This document shows, in pieces, positions 22,482 through 33,367 of a stretch of DNA of 64,000 nt. Position numbers and translations under genes: made by a program. Origin of the DNA: Rhodospirillaceae bacterium (lineage in GTDB: Bacteria; Pseudomonadota; Alphaproteobacteria; Rhodospirillales; Magnetospirillaceae). Numbering within the stretch: the stretch's first letter is position 1; every line of letters starts with the position of its first letter. Location of the stretch: assembly GCA_031290545.1 (NCBI GenBank), contig JAITNJ010000037.1:1-64000 (forward strand), in the 5' to 3' direction. The notes beneath the pieces are model-generated. The model was not told the DNA's origin. It worked only from the letters and a program-made list of their open reading frames with translations, and did no database searches.

Positions 22482-24629
22482 TCACGCACGTTCAACTGAA
22501 TTTATTAGCGAAGTGGCTCGTAAAGCAACAATTATATTACTTAAATGCCTTACATCTTGAACTTCAATATCTATAAACATTCTATAATATTCAGAATTAC
22601 GATTAGTTATCTTCAGATCAATAATCTTACCTAGATTTTTTGTAATCACAACTGATAGATTTCCAAGATTTTCTAATTCATCGGAAACTATCAAATTAAT
22701 TCTTCCTATATGTAAATCACTATCATCAATAGTTTGATTCCAACCAAGACTAAGACAGCGTTCTGGGGTTTTAGCAAATTGTTTAATATTATCACAATCA
22801 GTAGTATGAATTGTTACACATTTTCCTGTAGTAACAATTCCAACAATGCAATCACCAGGTAATGGATGACAACAACCAGCAAAATGTGTTACCATATCTG
22901 TTATTAATCCACGAATCGATGTTTTGGAATTTTGTATTTTAATTTTTACTTGTTTAGGAGTTAAATCATTATTCGATGCCTTCTTGTGCTGAAAAATTTT
23001 TGGATAAACTGCCAAAATCACATCATGACCAGTTATACTTCCCTCACCAACTGCGATTATCAAGTCTTCAACACTAGTAATGTTGAATACTTTTAAAGCA
23101 CTATCTAGAATTTTATCATTAAAATCATATCCTACATTTTTAAATACGCGATTGAGAATATCGCGCCCCAAATCATTATATCGACTACGCTGTTGAGTGC
23201 GAATGAATCGTCTAATTCGAGCTTTGGCCCTACCAGTCATAACAAAACGTTCCCAAGTAGGGTTTGGTGTCTGTGTTCTAGAGGTGATTATTTCAATTTG
23301 ATCGCCGTTATCTAGAGTCGTGCGCAATGGCATAATTCGACAATTTACTTTGGCGCCAATACATGTATCGCCAATAATCGAATGTACTGCATAAGCAAAA
23401 TCGACAGCACAAGAACCACGTGGAAGAGCAATTAGATCTCCTTTTGGAGTAAAACAGAAAACCTGATCTTGAAACATTTCAAGTTTAGTATGTTCAAAAA
23501 ATTCTTCTGGATTAGAAGTATGTTCAATAATATCTAACAATTCTCGTAACCATCGATATTGCTTATTATTGTCTATTGGGCGAATATTTTGTTTGTAGGC
23601 CCAATGTGCTGCAACACCAAGTTCAGATACTTCATGCATATCTTTAGTACGAATCTGTATCTCGATTCGATGTCGTTTTGGACCAAAAACTCCAGTGTGT
23701 AATGACTGATAACCATTAGGTTTTGGTGTAGAAATATAATCTCTAAAACGATTAGATACCATTGTATAATTACTGTGAATAATACCAAGAACTCGATAAC
23801 AATCTTCAACAGATCCAACTATTACACGAAATGCCATAATGTCTGACAATTGTTCAAAAGCGATATTATTAAGTTGCATTTTGCGCCATATTGAATAAGG
23901 AGTCTTTTCACGCCCAGAAACAGTAGCAACTATAATTCCATTCTCATTAAGCAAACTTCGCAATTCCTCAAGAATATAATTGATTAAATCATCACCTTTT
24001 TCACGCAAAAAATTCAAACGAGCAATCAATGATTCTCGAATATCTGGATGCAATTCAGCAAAAGCTAGATCTTCTTGCTCGTCCTTAATTTCTGAAATAC
24101 CAATACGTTCAGCTAGTGGTGCATAAACTTCCATTGTTTCAAGTGCGATCATTCTACGCTTTTCAGAATTTTGAATATAACTTAGTGTTCTCATGTTATG
24201 TAGTCGATCAGCTAGTTTTATTAGTAAAACTCTGATGTCTTCTGACATAGCCAAAACTAATTTTCGGAAATTCTCAGCTTGTTTGGATTTATCTGATTGT
24301 AATTCGATTCGCGATAGCTTAGTAACACCATCAACTAATCTTGATACTTCAGATCCAAATATTTTTGTAATATCAGCTACAGTAACTGGCGTATCTTCAA
24401 TAACATCATGTAGTAGCGCAGTAATGATAGAAGCAACGTCCATTTTGTATTTGGTCAAGATATTTGCTACTTCGATTGGATGTGATGAATATGGATCGCC
24501 AGAAGCACGAAGCTGTGAGCTATGTTGACTCATAGCAAATTCATAGGCACGATTAATAGCGGCCTCATCTGCAGTAGGATCGTATGATTTAACGCGTTCG
24601 ACTAATTCAAATTGTCGCATCATCGCCAA
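22482..24629 (-). CDS. spoT: Bifunctional (p)ppGpp synthetase/hydrolase, RelA/SpoT (Rsh) family
   Basis: HD domain ITALLHDVIEDTPVT; synthetase domain PKPNGYQSLHTGVFGP; TGS and ACT domains; 715 aa. Confidence 0.95.
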   Translation of the reverse strand: MAMMRQFELVERVKSYDPTADEAAINRAYEFAMSQHSSQLRASGDPYSSHPIEVANILTKYKMDVASIITALLHDVIEDTPVTVADITKIFGSEVSRLVDGVTKLSRIELQSDKSKQAENFRKLVLAMSEDIRVLLIKLADRLHNMRTLSYIQNSEKRRMIALETMEVYAPLAERIGISEIKDEQEDLAFAELHPDIRESLIARLNFLREKGDDLINYILEELRSLLNENGIIVATVSGREKTPYSIWRKMQLNNIAFEQLSDIMAFRVIVGSVEDCYRVLGIIHSNYTMVSNRFRDYISTPKPNGYQSLHTGVFGPKRHRIEIQIRTKDMHEVSELGVAAHWAYKQNIRPIDNNKQYRWLRELLDIIEHTSNPEEFFEHTKLEMFQDQVFCFTPKGDLIALPRGSCAVDFAYAVHSIIGDTCIGAKVNCRIMPLRTTLDNGDQIEIITSRTQTPNPTWERFVMTGRAKARIRRFIRTQQRSRYNDLGRDILNRVFKNVGYDFNDKILDSALKVFNITSVEDLIIAVGEGSITGHDVILAVYPKIFQHKKASNNDLTPKQVKIKIQNSKTSIRGLITDMVTHFAGCCHPLPGDCIVGIVTTGKCVTIHTTDCDNIKQFAKTPERCLSLGWNQTIDDSDLHIGRINLIVSDELENLGNLSVVITKNLGKIIDLKITNRNSEYYRMFIDIEVQDVRHLSNIIVALRATSLINSVERA

Positions 24630-24752
24630 TCAAAATAACCTCGAGATCAAAAAATAATAACCAGTACAATATTTTGTACCATCATAATATCTATCATCAC
24701 CAATAATAAATATTAATCTACAGAGTTAATTTTTGTCATAAGCCATTAAGAC

Positions 24753-25100
24753 CTATGAGTGTATTAATGATTTATCATCAATTATTTCTTCATCAGACAC
24801 TACATTACTAACATCAGGAGTAAATTCTCTAATAGCTACATCATCACTTTTATATTTTTTTAGTTCGTCGAATTCTACGTGTTTCCGTAATCCGTGAATT
24901 ATTTCGTTATATAAATGATCAAGACTTAAAGTATCTTCAGCAATTTCTCTCAGAGCAATCACAGTATTTTTATCATTATCACGATCAACAGTCAATTTTG
25001 CACCAGACGAAATATCTCGCGCGCGTTTACTTGCCAAAACAATCAATTCAAAGCGATTCTGAACTTTCAAAATACAATCTTCTACCGTAACGCGAGCCAT
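24753..25100 (-). CDS. rpoZ: DNA-directed RNA polymerase omega subunit
   Basis: [34 protein letters not shown]. Confidence 0.95.
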   Translation of the reverse strand: MARVTVEDCILKVQNRFELIVLASKRARDISSGAKLTVDRDNDKNTVIALREIAEDTLSLDHLYNEIIHGLRKHVEFDELKKYKSDDVAIREFTPDVSNVVSDEEIIDDKSLIHS

Positions 25101-25171
25101 TTATCTTTACTCCTAGTAAAAATATAATCAGTTATTATATATTGTTATTAATAAATTTTGAATAGTATACC

Positions 25172-25681
25172 TCATTCGCAAGGAATACATTGCTGATCAG
25201 AACTAAGTGTTGCAATCATTAAATCCAATGTATCTCCAGTTCTTGGGTGGATCCACATTGGTGCAATATCCATAATTGGTAGCAAAACAAAAGCACGTTC
25301 ATGCATTCTTGGATGTGGTACTAAAGATCTTGGTGATGTATCTTGAATAATATTTTTATATGTCAACAAATCAAGATCTAGAACTCTTTCTGCATTAACA
25401 CCATATCGTTTTCTTCCAAAATATTTTTCAAAACTATGTAATAGGTTAAGCAAATCATCAACAGAAAGTTCTGTTTCAATTTCAGCAACAGAATTTACAA
25501 ACCACGGTTGATCAGATACAGGAACAGGTCTAGTTCGCCAAAATCTAGATCGTTGAACAATACGTACTTCAAAAGATAACAAACTAAGTGCAGCCTCAAT
25601 AGTCTGACGCGGAGCTCCAATAGAACTCTGTAAATTAGCCCCAAGCCCTATATAAATAGATCGTTGATCATTTATTGACAT
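25172..25681 (-). CDS. folK: 2-amino-4-hydroxy-6-hydroxymethyldihydropteridine pyrophosphokinase
   Basis: YIGLGANLQSS; QPWFVNSVAEIET; RVLDLDLLTY; PHPRMHERAFVLLPI. Confidence 0.95.
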   Translation of the reverse strand: MSINDQRSIYIGLGANLQSSIGAPRQTIEAALSLLSFEVRIVQRSRFWRTRPVPVSDQPWFVNSVAEIETELSVDDLLNLLHSFEKYFGRKRYGVNAERVLDLDLLTYKNIIQDTSPRSLVPHPRMHERAFVLLPIMDIAPMWIHPRTGDTLDLMIATLSSDQQCIPCE

Positions 25682-25871
25682 TAAAAACTCTTATAATAAA
25701 TTTAAATATTAAGCTAGAAAATATGTAATAATCTTCATAAAAATACCGAGAAATAATTTCATAATATTATTATAATGATGATAATAATTCTTATTGAATT
25801 ACTAATTAACAGTTTAAACAAAAAAATAGCTACATGGTATTAGACTTATAATAATATACGCGCAACACTAA

Positions 25872-26531
25872 ATGACAAATAAATTTTTACCTGAACACAA
25901 TTGTAATCTATGCCCTCGTCTTGTAACTTTCCGCGAAGAGTGGAAAATAAGAAATCCTTGTTGGCATAATGCACCAGTTTCATCTTTTGGCTCATTGAAT
26001 GCTATGTTGTTAATTGTCGGCCTTGCACCTGGTCTTAGAGGTGCTAATGCAACAGGACGACCTTTTACTGGAGACTATGCTGGAAACCTACTTTATACTA
26101 CACTAATCAATAAAGGATATGCCAAGGGAATTTACAATAAACGTTCAGACGACGATCTAAAACTGATCAACTGCCGAATTACTAATGCTGTACGGTGCGT
26201 TCCTCCGATCAATCGTCCTACCAGTATAGAGGGAAGAACATGTGGACAATTTCTTACAGGGGAAATAGCTATTATGCCAAAATTACATGGTATTCTAGCT
26301 ATTGGTAACTTTGCGCATAATGCAGTACTTGCAGCACTCAACTGTAAAAAAAGTATATTTCCTTTTACTCATAATGCTACACATCACATTTCCGATCAAT
26401 TATTACTGATTGACAGCTATCATTGTTCGCGACTAAACATTAATACTGGACGTCTTACTGAATCAATGTTTCATCAAGTTTTCAATACAGTTGATACAAT
26501 CATAAAAGAAATCACAACTACATCATATTAG
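25872..26531 (+). CDS. Uracil-DNA glycosylase superfamily protein (type 4/5-like)
   Basis: LIVGLAPGLRGANATGRPFTGDYAGNLLY; CNLCPRL Cys motif; IDSYHCSRLNINTGRLT. Confidence 0.85.
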   Translation: MTNKFLPEHNCNLCPRLVTFREEWKIRNPCWHNAPVSSFGSLNAMLLIVGLAPGLRGANATGRPFTGDYAGNLLYTTLINKGYAKGIYNKRSDDDLKLINCRITNAVRCVPPINRPTSIEGRTCGQFLTGEIAIMPKLHGILAIGNFAHNAVLAALNCKKSIFPFTHNATHHISDQLLLIDSYHCSRLNINTGRLTESMFHQVFNTVDTIIKEITTTSY

Positions 26532-26810
26532 TACACATTTTCATTATTATGAATTAATGCATATTTAATAATAAGTTAATGTTAAGATAAGAATTATAGA
26601 ACTTTTTAAAATCTTATTAATTAAATTAAATAACTTTATTAATTAATCTCTTAATAAGATTAACAAGAAATCATCAGGTTAAACAACGCACATTGTAACA
26701 ATAATGTGCGCTTACGTATAAAACCATATCTCTAACAATTAAGTGCAATAAATATTTAGTAGTATGAAATACTGTCAACGCATAATTATTGATTGATAAC
26801 AAAAAAACAA

Positions 26811-26846
26811 CAGTCTAATTTCAAATGTACATTTGAAATTAGACTG
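26811..26846. terminator. Perfect 36-bp palindrome; candidate minus-strand intrinsic terminator downstream of smpB
   Basis: CAGTCTAATTTCAAATGT/ACATTTGAAATTAGACTG; on the minus strand followed by TTGTTTTTTTG. Confidence 0.5.
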
Positions 26847-27095
26847 ATTAATAAATTTAAAAACACGCCTTTGTTAAAAACAAATTGGAAATTAACAAAT
26901 TTCTTTAACAATTAAATAAAAATAAATATATTGAAAATATTAAACACATGAAAACTTTTTTATTTCTTAAAAAGAAGAAAAGTAAAAATGAGAATTAAAA
27001 AATAAATGACAGTTTAAAAAGCAATCAATTCGAATTAATAAAATTAATAATCATAATGAAATTTTAATTACATCTAATTATTCTTACCATTAGCC

Positions 27096-27578
27096 TCAAG
27101 AGCGCAACGCTCTAGATTTATCACGTTGCCAATCACGTTCTTTTTCGGTAGCGCGTTTATCATAAAGTTTCTTTCCTTTAGCTAATCCTAATTGAACTTT
27201 AGCAATACCATTAGAATTAAAAAAAATTGATAGCGGAACTAGAGTCATCCCTTTGCGCGTAATACTAGAAAGTAATTTGCGTAATTCATTTCTATGAACT
27301 AGAAGTTTTCTTGGTCTTCGTGTTTCATGAAGAAAAACAGTTTTTACTTGATATTCTGGAATATATGAATTAAATAGATAGAGTTCTCCTTCGTGCTTTC
27401 CTGCAAAAGCATCTGTTAAGTTTGACTGTCCTGTTCGTAACGATTTAATCTCAGTACCCTTTAGCATTATTCCTGCTTCCAGAGTCTCAAGAATGCGATA
27501 TTCATACCGCGCTCGACGATTTTCCGAGGCAATTTTATTACTGCCTACAACTGTTAAAGATCGTGATATCACAATCAA
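27096..27578 (-). CDS. smpB: SsrA-binding protein SmpB
   Basis: ENRRARYEYRILETLEAGIMLKGTEIKSLRTGQSNLTDAFA; C-terminal KLYDKRATEKERDWQRDKSRALRS. Confidence 0.96.
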   Translation of the reverse strand: MIVISRSLTVVGSNKIASENRRARYEYRILETLEAGIMLKGTEIKSLRTGQSNLTDAFAGKHEGELYLFNSYIPEYQVKTVFLHETRRPRKLLVHRNELRKLLSSITRKGMTLVPLSIFFNSNGIAKVQLGLAKGKKLYDKRATEKERDWQRDKSRALRS

Positions 27579-28447
27579 ATCAACCCTATTGATTGCATTG
27601 CATTTTTAACTTTCTGCTTGTTTGTCTTCCCAATTTCTACAAGAGGTAATCGTAATGATCCATCACATTTATTTAACAGACTTGTTGCGTATTTCACAGG
27701 AGCAGGATTAGTTTCGCAAAACATAGAATCATGAAGAATTGAAAGCTTATCACGTAACTCGTAAACCATTGTCATATTTCCAGATTCCCAAGCATCGTAC
27801 AAACACGCACACAGTTTTGGTGCGATGTTTGCTGTAACAGAAATGCATCCAGAACCTCCATGAGCTAAAAAAGCAACAAAATTTGCATCTTCTCCGCTTA
27901 ATTGACAAAATTTCTCTCCTAGTGCTATTCTAGTTCGAATAGGACGAACTATATCATTTGTAGCATCTTTAATACCTACAATATTAACTAATTTAGCTAA
28001 TCGCACCATGGTATTAATATTTATGTCAACTACACTACGTCCTGGGATATTGTAAATAAAAATCGGAATCTCAACAGCATCATTAATTGCCTTAAAATGC
28101 TGATAGAGCCCTTCCTGTGTTGGTTTATTATAATATGGAGTTGTTACTAAAACCGCATCAGCACCAACTATCTTTGCGCTACGAACCAAATCGATTGCTT
28201 CAGCAGTGGAGTTAGAACCAGCGCCAGCTATAACTGGCACTTTACCATTAACCGCTTCAACGCAGAGCCTGACAACTAGATGATGTTCTTCGTGACTAAG
28301 AGTTGGCGCTTCTCCAGTTGTTCCGCAAGGAACAAAACCATTGGCTCCCTCTGAAATCTGCCATTCTACGAAAGACTGAAAACCAATCTCATCGAGCCGT
28401 CCATTGAGAAACGGTGTAATTAGGGCAGTGATTGAACCCTTAATCAT
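27575..28447 (-). CDS. dapA: 4-hydroxy-tetrahydrodipicolinate synthase
   Basis: GSITALITPF; VPCGTTGEAPTLSHEEH; VTTPYYNKPTQEGLYQHF; YNIPGRS. Confidence 0.97.
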   Translation of the reverse strand: MIKGSITALITPFLNGRLDEIGFQSFVEWQISEGANGFVPCGTTGEAPTLSHEEHHLVVRLCVEAVNGKVPVIAGAGSNSTAEAIDLVRSAKIVGADAVLVTTPYYNKPTQEGLYQHFKAINDAVEIPIFIYNIPGRSVVDININTMVRLAKLVNIVGIKDATNDIVRPIRTRIALGEKFCQLSGEDANFVAFLAHGGSGCISVTANIAPKLCACLYDAWESGNMTMVYELRDKLSILHDSMFCETNPAPVKYATSLLNKCDGSLRLPLVEIGKTNKQKVKNAMQSIGLI

Positions 28448-28801
28448 GTCATTTCCTTAATTAAATTAACTTTGTTTTTTTGTTCACTTACAATACAAAC
28501 TTAAAGTAAAGATATTGTGAAATATTTTCATAAATCATATCGTTTTATGAAATAGCATCTGTAAATATTGATCAACATTCATCATAGATAGTCTTTAAGA
28601 TATGTTAAATATTTATTCAAACTAAGAATATTAAAATACTATTAAAATATTATTTTTGAATTGAATTTAATATATAAAATATTATTGATTCGATGAATTA
28701 ACTAAGTATTATTAAAATCTTTCAAGATTTTTGCATTTTAGTTAACTGCCTTTATACAAACTTCCTCTATTTTCTGATTTATTACATCTAATCTTTTGAC
28801 T

Positions 28802-29308
28802 CTATCGATGTATTACACTAGGAGGTGTTGTTACGTTGGAGATTGATGGGGTTGTTGTAACTGAATTTTCATTACTTATATTATTACTAGCAGTAGACAT
28901 TATTATAGAAATCTCAGAGCCAAAACCTAAAGCACCACCTTTAATTTGTATAATAGCAACTCTATCTCCGCGTTGCCAAGTTTGTATACTAATAGCAGAA
29001 CGTACCGAAGAAAATTCCTGCCAACCAAGATTTGACATGTTTGATTTATAAAGATCGTAAAGCTCGTTTGTATTACCACTTGTTGAATAAATCAAACGAC
29101 CAAGCCAATCTTCACCATAACTCAACAACAAAGTTCTGTCTGTATCCATATTAGCTTTTTCAGGAAGCGGTATATCAGAAAATTGATTAAAACTAAATTT
29201 TGTTTGTGATCCATCATTATTTCCTGAATTAGAAGAAAATAAACTGTTAGTACATGCAGTAACACTGATTAAAGCAATTAATACAACAGATTTAATATAT
29301 GATTTCAT
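28802..29308 (-). CDS. Putative lipoprotein of unknown function
   Basis: Signal peptide with lipobox-like LISVTAC; conserved-looking IPLPEKANMDTDRTLLLSYGEDWLGRLIYSTSG block; start Met chosen at 29308. Confidence 0.7.
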   Translation of the reverse strand: MKSYIKSVVLIALISVTACTNSLFSSNSGNNDGSQTKFSFNQFSDIPLPEKANMDTDRTLLLSYGEDWLGRLIYSTSGNTNELYDLYKSNMSNLGWQEFSSVRSAISIQTWQRGDRVAIIQIKGGALGFGSEISIIMSTASNNISNENSVTTTPSISNVTTPPSVIHR

Positions 29309-29887
29309 CTCTTCATTCCTCAAATTAATAAGTTATAATAATATTAGGAATAATCACCATTATTATTAATAAACCGTGAATAACTTTACTATTATTGAAT
29401 AATCGAAATATTTATTTAATAAACAAATTAGTATTTTCTCAAAATATAACTGTTTATTAAATCTAATATCGTTTTTTATATTTAATAAATTTAAACATCT
29501 TGTTTTAAATAAGTACTACAAATATATTGTTACTAATATAGAGAATTTAACTCTAAAAAGACTTTTCTAATTGATCAACAGTTATGAAATGAACTTTTTT
29601 AAAGATCTTCCATATAACAAGATCACATATTATTCAGAATATCTTGTTAATGATTTATATTAAACTAAATTACCAATGAATTTATATTAAATAGTTCGAA
29701 AAATATCAGATCTTGTATTTTAAAATATAGATCATTAAATTTTATTACAAATCTATGTAAATTAATATTAACCGATTAAAACACAAGAATGTATTAATTA
29801 ACATTAATAAACAAAACTCATTGTTGACATAATGCTATTTCAATTATTGTAAATTTCGTTGATCTATAGAAAAATGATTCGAAACTT

Positions 29888-32800
29888 TTATAGTTCTTGC
29901 ACTTTGACTACATTCGGAAGCATCTTAATGTCCGACATTATCGTTTTTGACAGAACAAAGCCCCCATTCAACCGTATATCAACTTCATGCTTTTCAGTTT
30001 GAATTACTAGAATAATATAATCTCTACCTTGTTTTTTCTTAGTTAATAACAACTTCACTGAATCAAGCGATATTGCATTTCTTATAAAAATCTTAATACC
30101 AGTTACTGCTTTCGTTATTTTTAGATCGAAATTTTCGATCTTTTTGCCGATTAATTGCAGTCTCTTGTTTTCAATACTAGCATCAACAGTTATCAATAGC
30201 GGTTTATCAAATGTTAATGGATCTTGTGTTGACATTAGTAAATTATTAAATATTATTACTTTGAACATACCTGTAGAGTCAGACATGTTCAAAAAAGCGT
30301 ATTTACTACCACGATTAGAAATTCTTTCTTGTTTATCGTTTACTATTCCAGCCAATTTAACTCGATTTTTACCACCGGACAATAGATGATACATCAATTC
30401 ATTAGAATTGAGCACACCAATTCGTGATAAACTATCTTTATAGGCATCCATTGGATGTGCTAAAAGATAAAATCCAATAGCTTCAAATTCATTTTGTAGC
30501 TTCTCTAGTGTCGTCCATTCAGATTTATTTGGTAATTTTAATTTAATCGATGTAAAAGTGTCGTTAAATAGCCAGGGTTGACCTGATTCACGATCTCCAG
30601 CTATAATTTGAGATTCATGTAAAATCATTTCAATGCCCTCAAACACCTGAGCTCGATTACTATTAAGGCTATCAAAAACTCCTGCACGTACTAGATTTTC
30701 CATTTGTCTTTTATTTATATTTTTGAGATCAACTCGCCGAATAAAATCTTCTATATCAAGAAATATTCCATGAACATCTCGTTCAATTACTATAGACTTC
30801 ATCGCAGTAGTTCCAATGTTTTTTAGTGCTGCTAAAGCATAACGCACAGCCCAATCTTCGATGCCAATAGATTCCATCAAAAAATCTTGACCAGATTTAT
30901 TGATGTCTGGTGGTAATAATTTAATTTTTAATCGATCAAGTTCTTGTCGAAAACCACTAAGTTTGTCTGTATTATCTATATCACATGTCATAGAAGCGGC
31001 CATGAAAGCTACTGGATAATTTGCCTTAAGCCATGCAGTTTGATAAGCTATTAATGCATAGGCGGCGGCGTGCGATTTATTAAAACCGTAACCTGCAAAC
31101 TTACTAATTTGATCAAAAATTTCAGATGCAATATTTTTATCAACACATCTAGATATCGCCCCATCAACAAAAATCTTGCGCTGAAAATCCATTTCTATTT
31201 GTATTTTCTTACCAATAGCACGACGTAACAAATCAGCATCTCCCAACGTATATCCAGAAAGTTCTTGGGCAATTTGCATTACTTGTTCTTGATAAATCAT
31301 AATTCCATGTGTTTCCTTCAGAATCTTTTCTAAACATGGATGTAAATAATCTGGCGACTCCTTCTTGTGTTTGACAGAAATGTAATAAGAAATGTTATCC
31401 ATTGGACCTGGGCGATAAAGCGCAACTACTGCAATAATATCTTCAAATCTATCAGCATGCATTTTACATAACACATCACTCATTCCTAAACTTTCCAATT
31501 GAAACACCCCAACCGTCTCTCCATTTGACAGCATTTCATAGGTACGTTTATCATCTAGAGGAATTGTCGACATATCAATTTCGATTCCAGTATTTTTCTT
31601 GATAATTTCAACACATCTATAAATAACAGTTAGTGTTTTTAGGCTAAGAAAATCGAATTTTATTAAACTGGTAAATTCTATCCATTTCATATTGAATTGA
31701 GTTACCGGCATATCTGATTTATTATCTAGATAAAGCGGGACTAACTCATTAAGTGGACGATCGCCAATAACAATACCAGCAGCATGAGTCGATGCATGAC
31801 GATAAAGACCTTCAAGTTTCATACAAATATCGAACAAATGAGCAATTTGTTCATCTTTTTGTTGCATTTTCTTAAGTAATGGTTCTCCTTCAATTGCATC
31901 ACTCAATATCATTTGATCTGCAGGATTATTTGGGACTAGCTTGCATATATGATCTATTTGATCATATGGCATTTGTAACACTCGTCCAACATCACGCAAA
32001 ACTGCACGAGCTTGTAATTTTCCAAACGTAATAATTTGTGCAACATTGTTATAACCGTATTTATGCTGCACGTAGCGAATAGTTTTTTCTCTATTCTCAT
32101 GACAGAAATCTATATCAAAGTCAGGCATTGAAATACGCTCTGGATTTAGAAAACGTTCGAATAACAACCCCCAACGTAAAGGATTTAGATCAGTAATAGT
32201 CAATGCCCAAGCTACAATCGATCCAGCGCCTGAACCACGTCCTGGACCAACTGGCACACCATTAGCCTTCGACCATTGAATAAAATCAGCAACTATTAAA
32301 AAATATCCAGGAAACCCCATTTGAATAATAATGTTCAACTCATTATTCATGCGTTCGTAATAAGGTTTTTTAATTTGTTCGCGTTCATTACTACTCATTT
32401 CTGGGAGATAAATATGAGTTTCAAGACGTCGTTCCAATCCTTCAATGCTCATTTTGCGTAACATTTCAACTTCTGTCATTCCTTTTGTAGGAAATGATGG
32501 AAATAATGGCTTCTTCTTTTCAAGAAGAAAAACACACCGTTTTGCTATCATCAAAGTATTATTAATGGCTTCTGGTAAATCATAGAATAGTTTCTGCATC
32601 TCTTCAGCTGATTTAAAATAATGATTAGGAGTTACACGTCGACGATCGTTCTGACTAACAAAATTTCCGCCAGCAATACAAAGTAAAGCATCATGTGCTT
32701 CATACATTCCTGAATCAATAAAAAATGGTTCATTAGTAGCTACCAACGGAATATCATAATGATCAGCAAAATTGATCAAATATGGCTCTATCATCTCTTC

Positions 32801-33367
32801 GATTGGCAACCCATGGCGTTGTAATTCAATGTAGAATCTATTTGAAAAAGCTACATTCAGTCGGTTTAAAATGATTTTTGCTCTATCAATTCGCCCTTCT
32901 CCTAATAACCTTCCGATTATGCCTAACGGACCACCTGATAGTGCAATCAATCCGTCGTTATGTAATTCCAAATCAATTAAACTGACTTGTGGTATTTCGT
33001 TTTTATCAATATTTAAAAAAGCCTTAGATATCAATTTTAGTAAATTGCTGTAACCAACTTCATTTTGCACAAGCAATACAAGCTGATCCGACGAAACTAA
33101 CTGTTGTTCGTGACTATAACCAATCCATTTTACATCCTTGTCTTCATGTCGAATTTGCAGTTGTATTCCTATGATCGGTTGAATTCCAGCTTCTGCACAA
33201 TATATTGAAAATTCTAATCCGCCAAATAAATTTCCAGTATCAGTCATCGCCACTGCTGGCATATTCATGTCTTGACAGAGTTTAATCAGTTCATTGATTT
33301 TAACAGCGCCTTCAGCTAACGAATAAGCAGTATGAACGCGCAAATGAATAAAATTAGCATGTGACAT
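29888..33367 (-). CDS. dnaE: DNA polymerase III alpha subunit
   Basis: PHP domain FIHLRVHTAYSLAEGAVKI; GPGRGSGAGSIVAWALTITDLNPLRWGLLFERFLNPERISMPDFDIDFC; GYGFNKSHAAAYALIAYQTAWLK. Confidence 0.98.
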   Translation of the reverse strand: MSHANFIHLRVHTAYSLAEGAVKINELIKLCQDMNMPAVAMTDTGNLFGGLEFSIYCAEAGIQPIIGIQLQIRHEDKDVKWIGYSHEQQLVSSDQLVLLVQNEVGYSNLLKLISKAFLNIDKNEIPQVSLIDLELHNDGLIALSGGPLGIIGRLLGEGRIDRAKIILNRLNVAFSNRFYIELQRHGLPIEEMIEPYLINFADHYDIPLVATNEPFFIDSGMYEAHDALLCIAGGNFVSQNDRRRVTPNHYFKSAEEMQKLFYDLPEAINNTLMIAKRCVFLLEKKKPLFPSFPTKGMTEVEMLRKMSIEGLERRLETHIYLPEMSSNEREQIKKPYYERMNNELNIIIQMGFPGYFLIVADFIQWSKANGVPVGPGRGSGAGSIVAWALTITDLNPLRWGLLFERFLNPERISMPDFDIDFCHENREKTIRYVQHKYGYNNVAQIITFGKLQARAVLRDVGRVLQMPYDQIDHICKLVPNNPADQMILSDAIEGEPLLKKMQQKDEQIAHLFDICMKLEGLYRHASTHAAGIVIGDRPLNELVPLYLDNKSDMPVTQFNMKWIEFTSLIKFDFLSLKTLTVIYRCVEIIKKNTGIEIDMSTIPLDDKRTYEMLSNGETVGVFQLESLGMSDVLCKMHADRFEDIIAVVALYRPGPMDNISYYISVKHKKESPDYLHPCLEKILKETHGIMIYQEQVMQIAQELSGYTLGDADLLRRAIGKKIQIEMDFQRKIFVDGAISRCVDKNIASEIFDQISKFAGYGFNKSHAAAYALIAYQTAWLKANYPVAFMAASMTCDIDNTDKLSGFRQELDRLKIKLLPPDINKSGQDFLMESIGIEDWAVRYALAALKNIGTTAMKSIVIERDVHGIFLDIEDFIRRVDLKNINKRQMENLVRAGVFDSLNSNRAQVFEGIEMILHESQIIAGDRESGQPWLFNDTFTSIKLKLPNKSEWTTLEKLQNEFEAIGFYLLAHPMDAYKDSLSRIGVLNSNELMYHLLSGGKNRVKLAGIVNDKQERISNRGSKYAFLNMSDSTGMFKVIIFNNLLMSTQDPLTFDKPLLITVDASIENKRLQLIGKKIENFDLKITKAVTGIKIFIRNAISLDSVKLLLTKKKQGRDYIILVIQTEKHEVDIRLNGGFVLSKTIMSDIKMLPNVVKVQEL

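Noticed and set aside
24193-24528. 111-aa plus-strand ORF opposite spoT
   Set aside because: Antisense to the HD domain coding sequence; no independent support.
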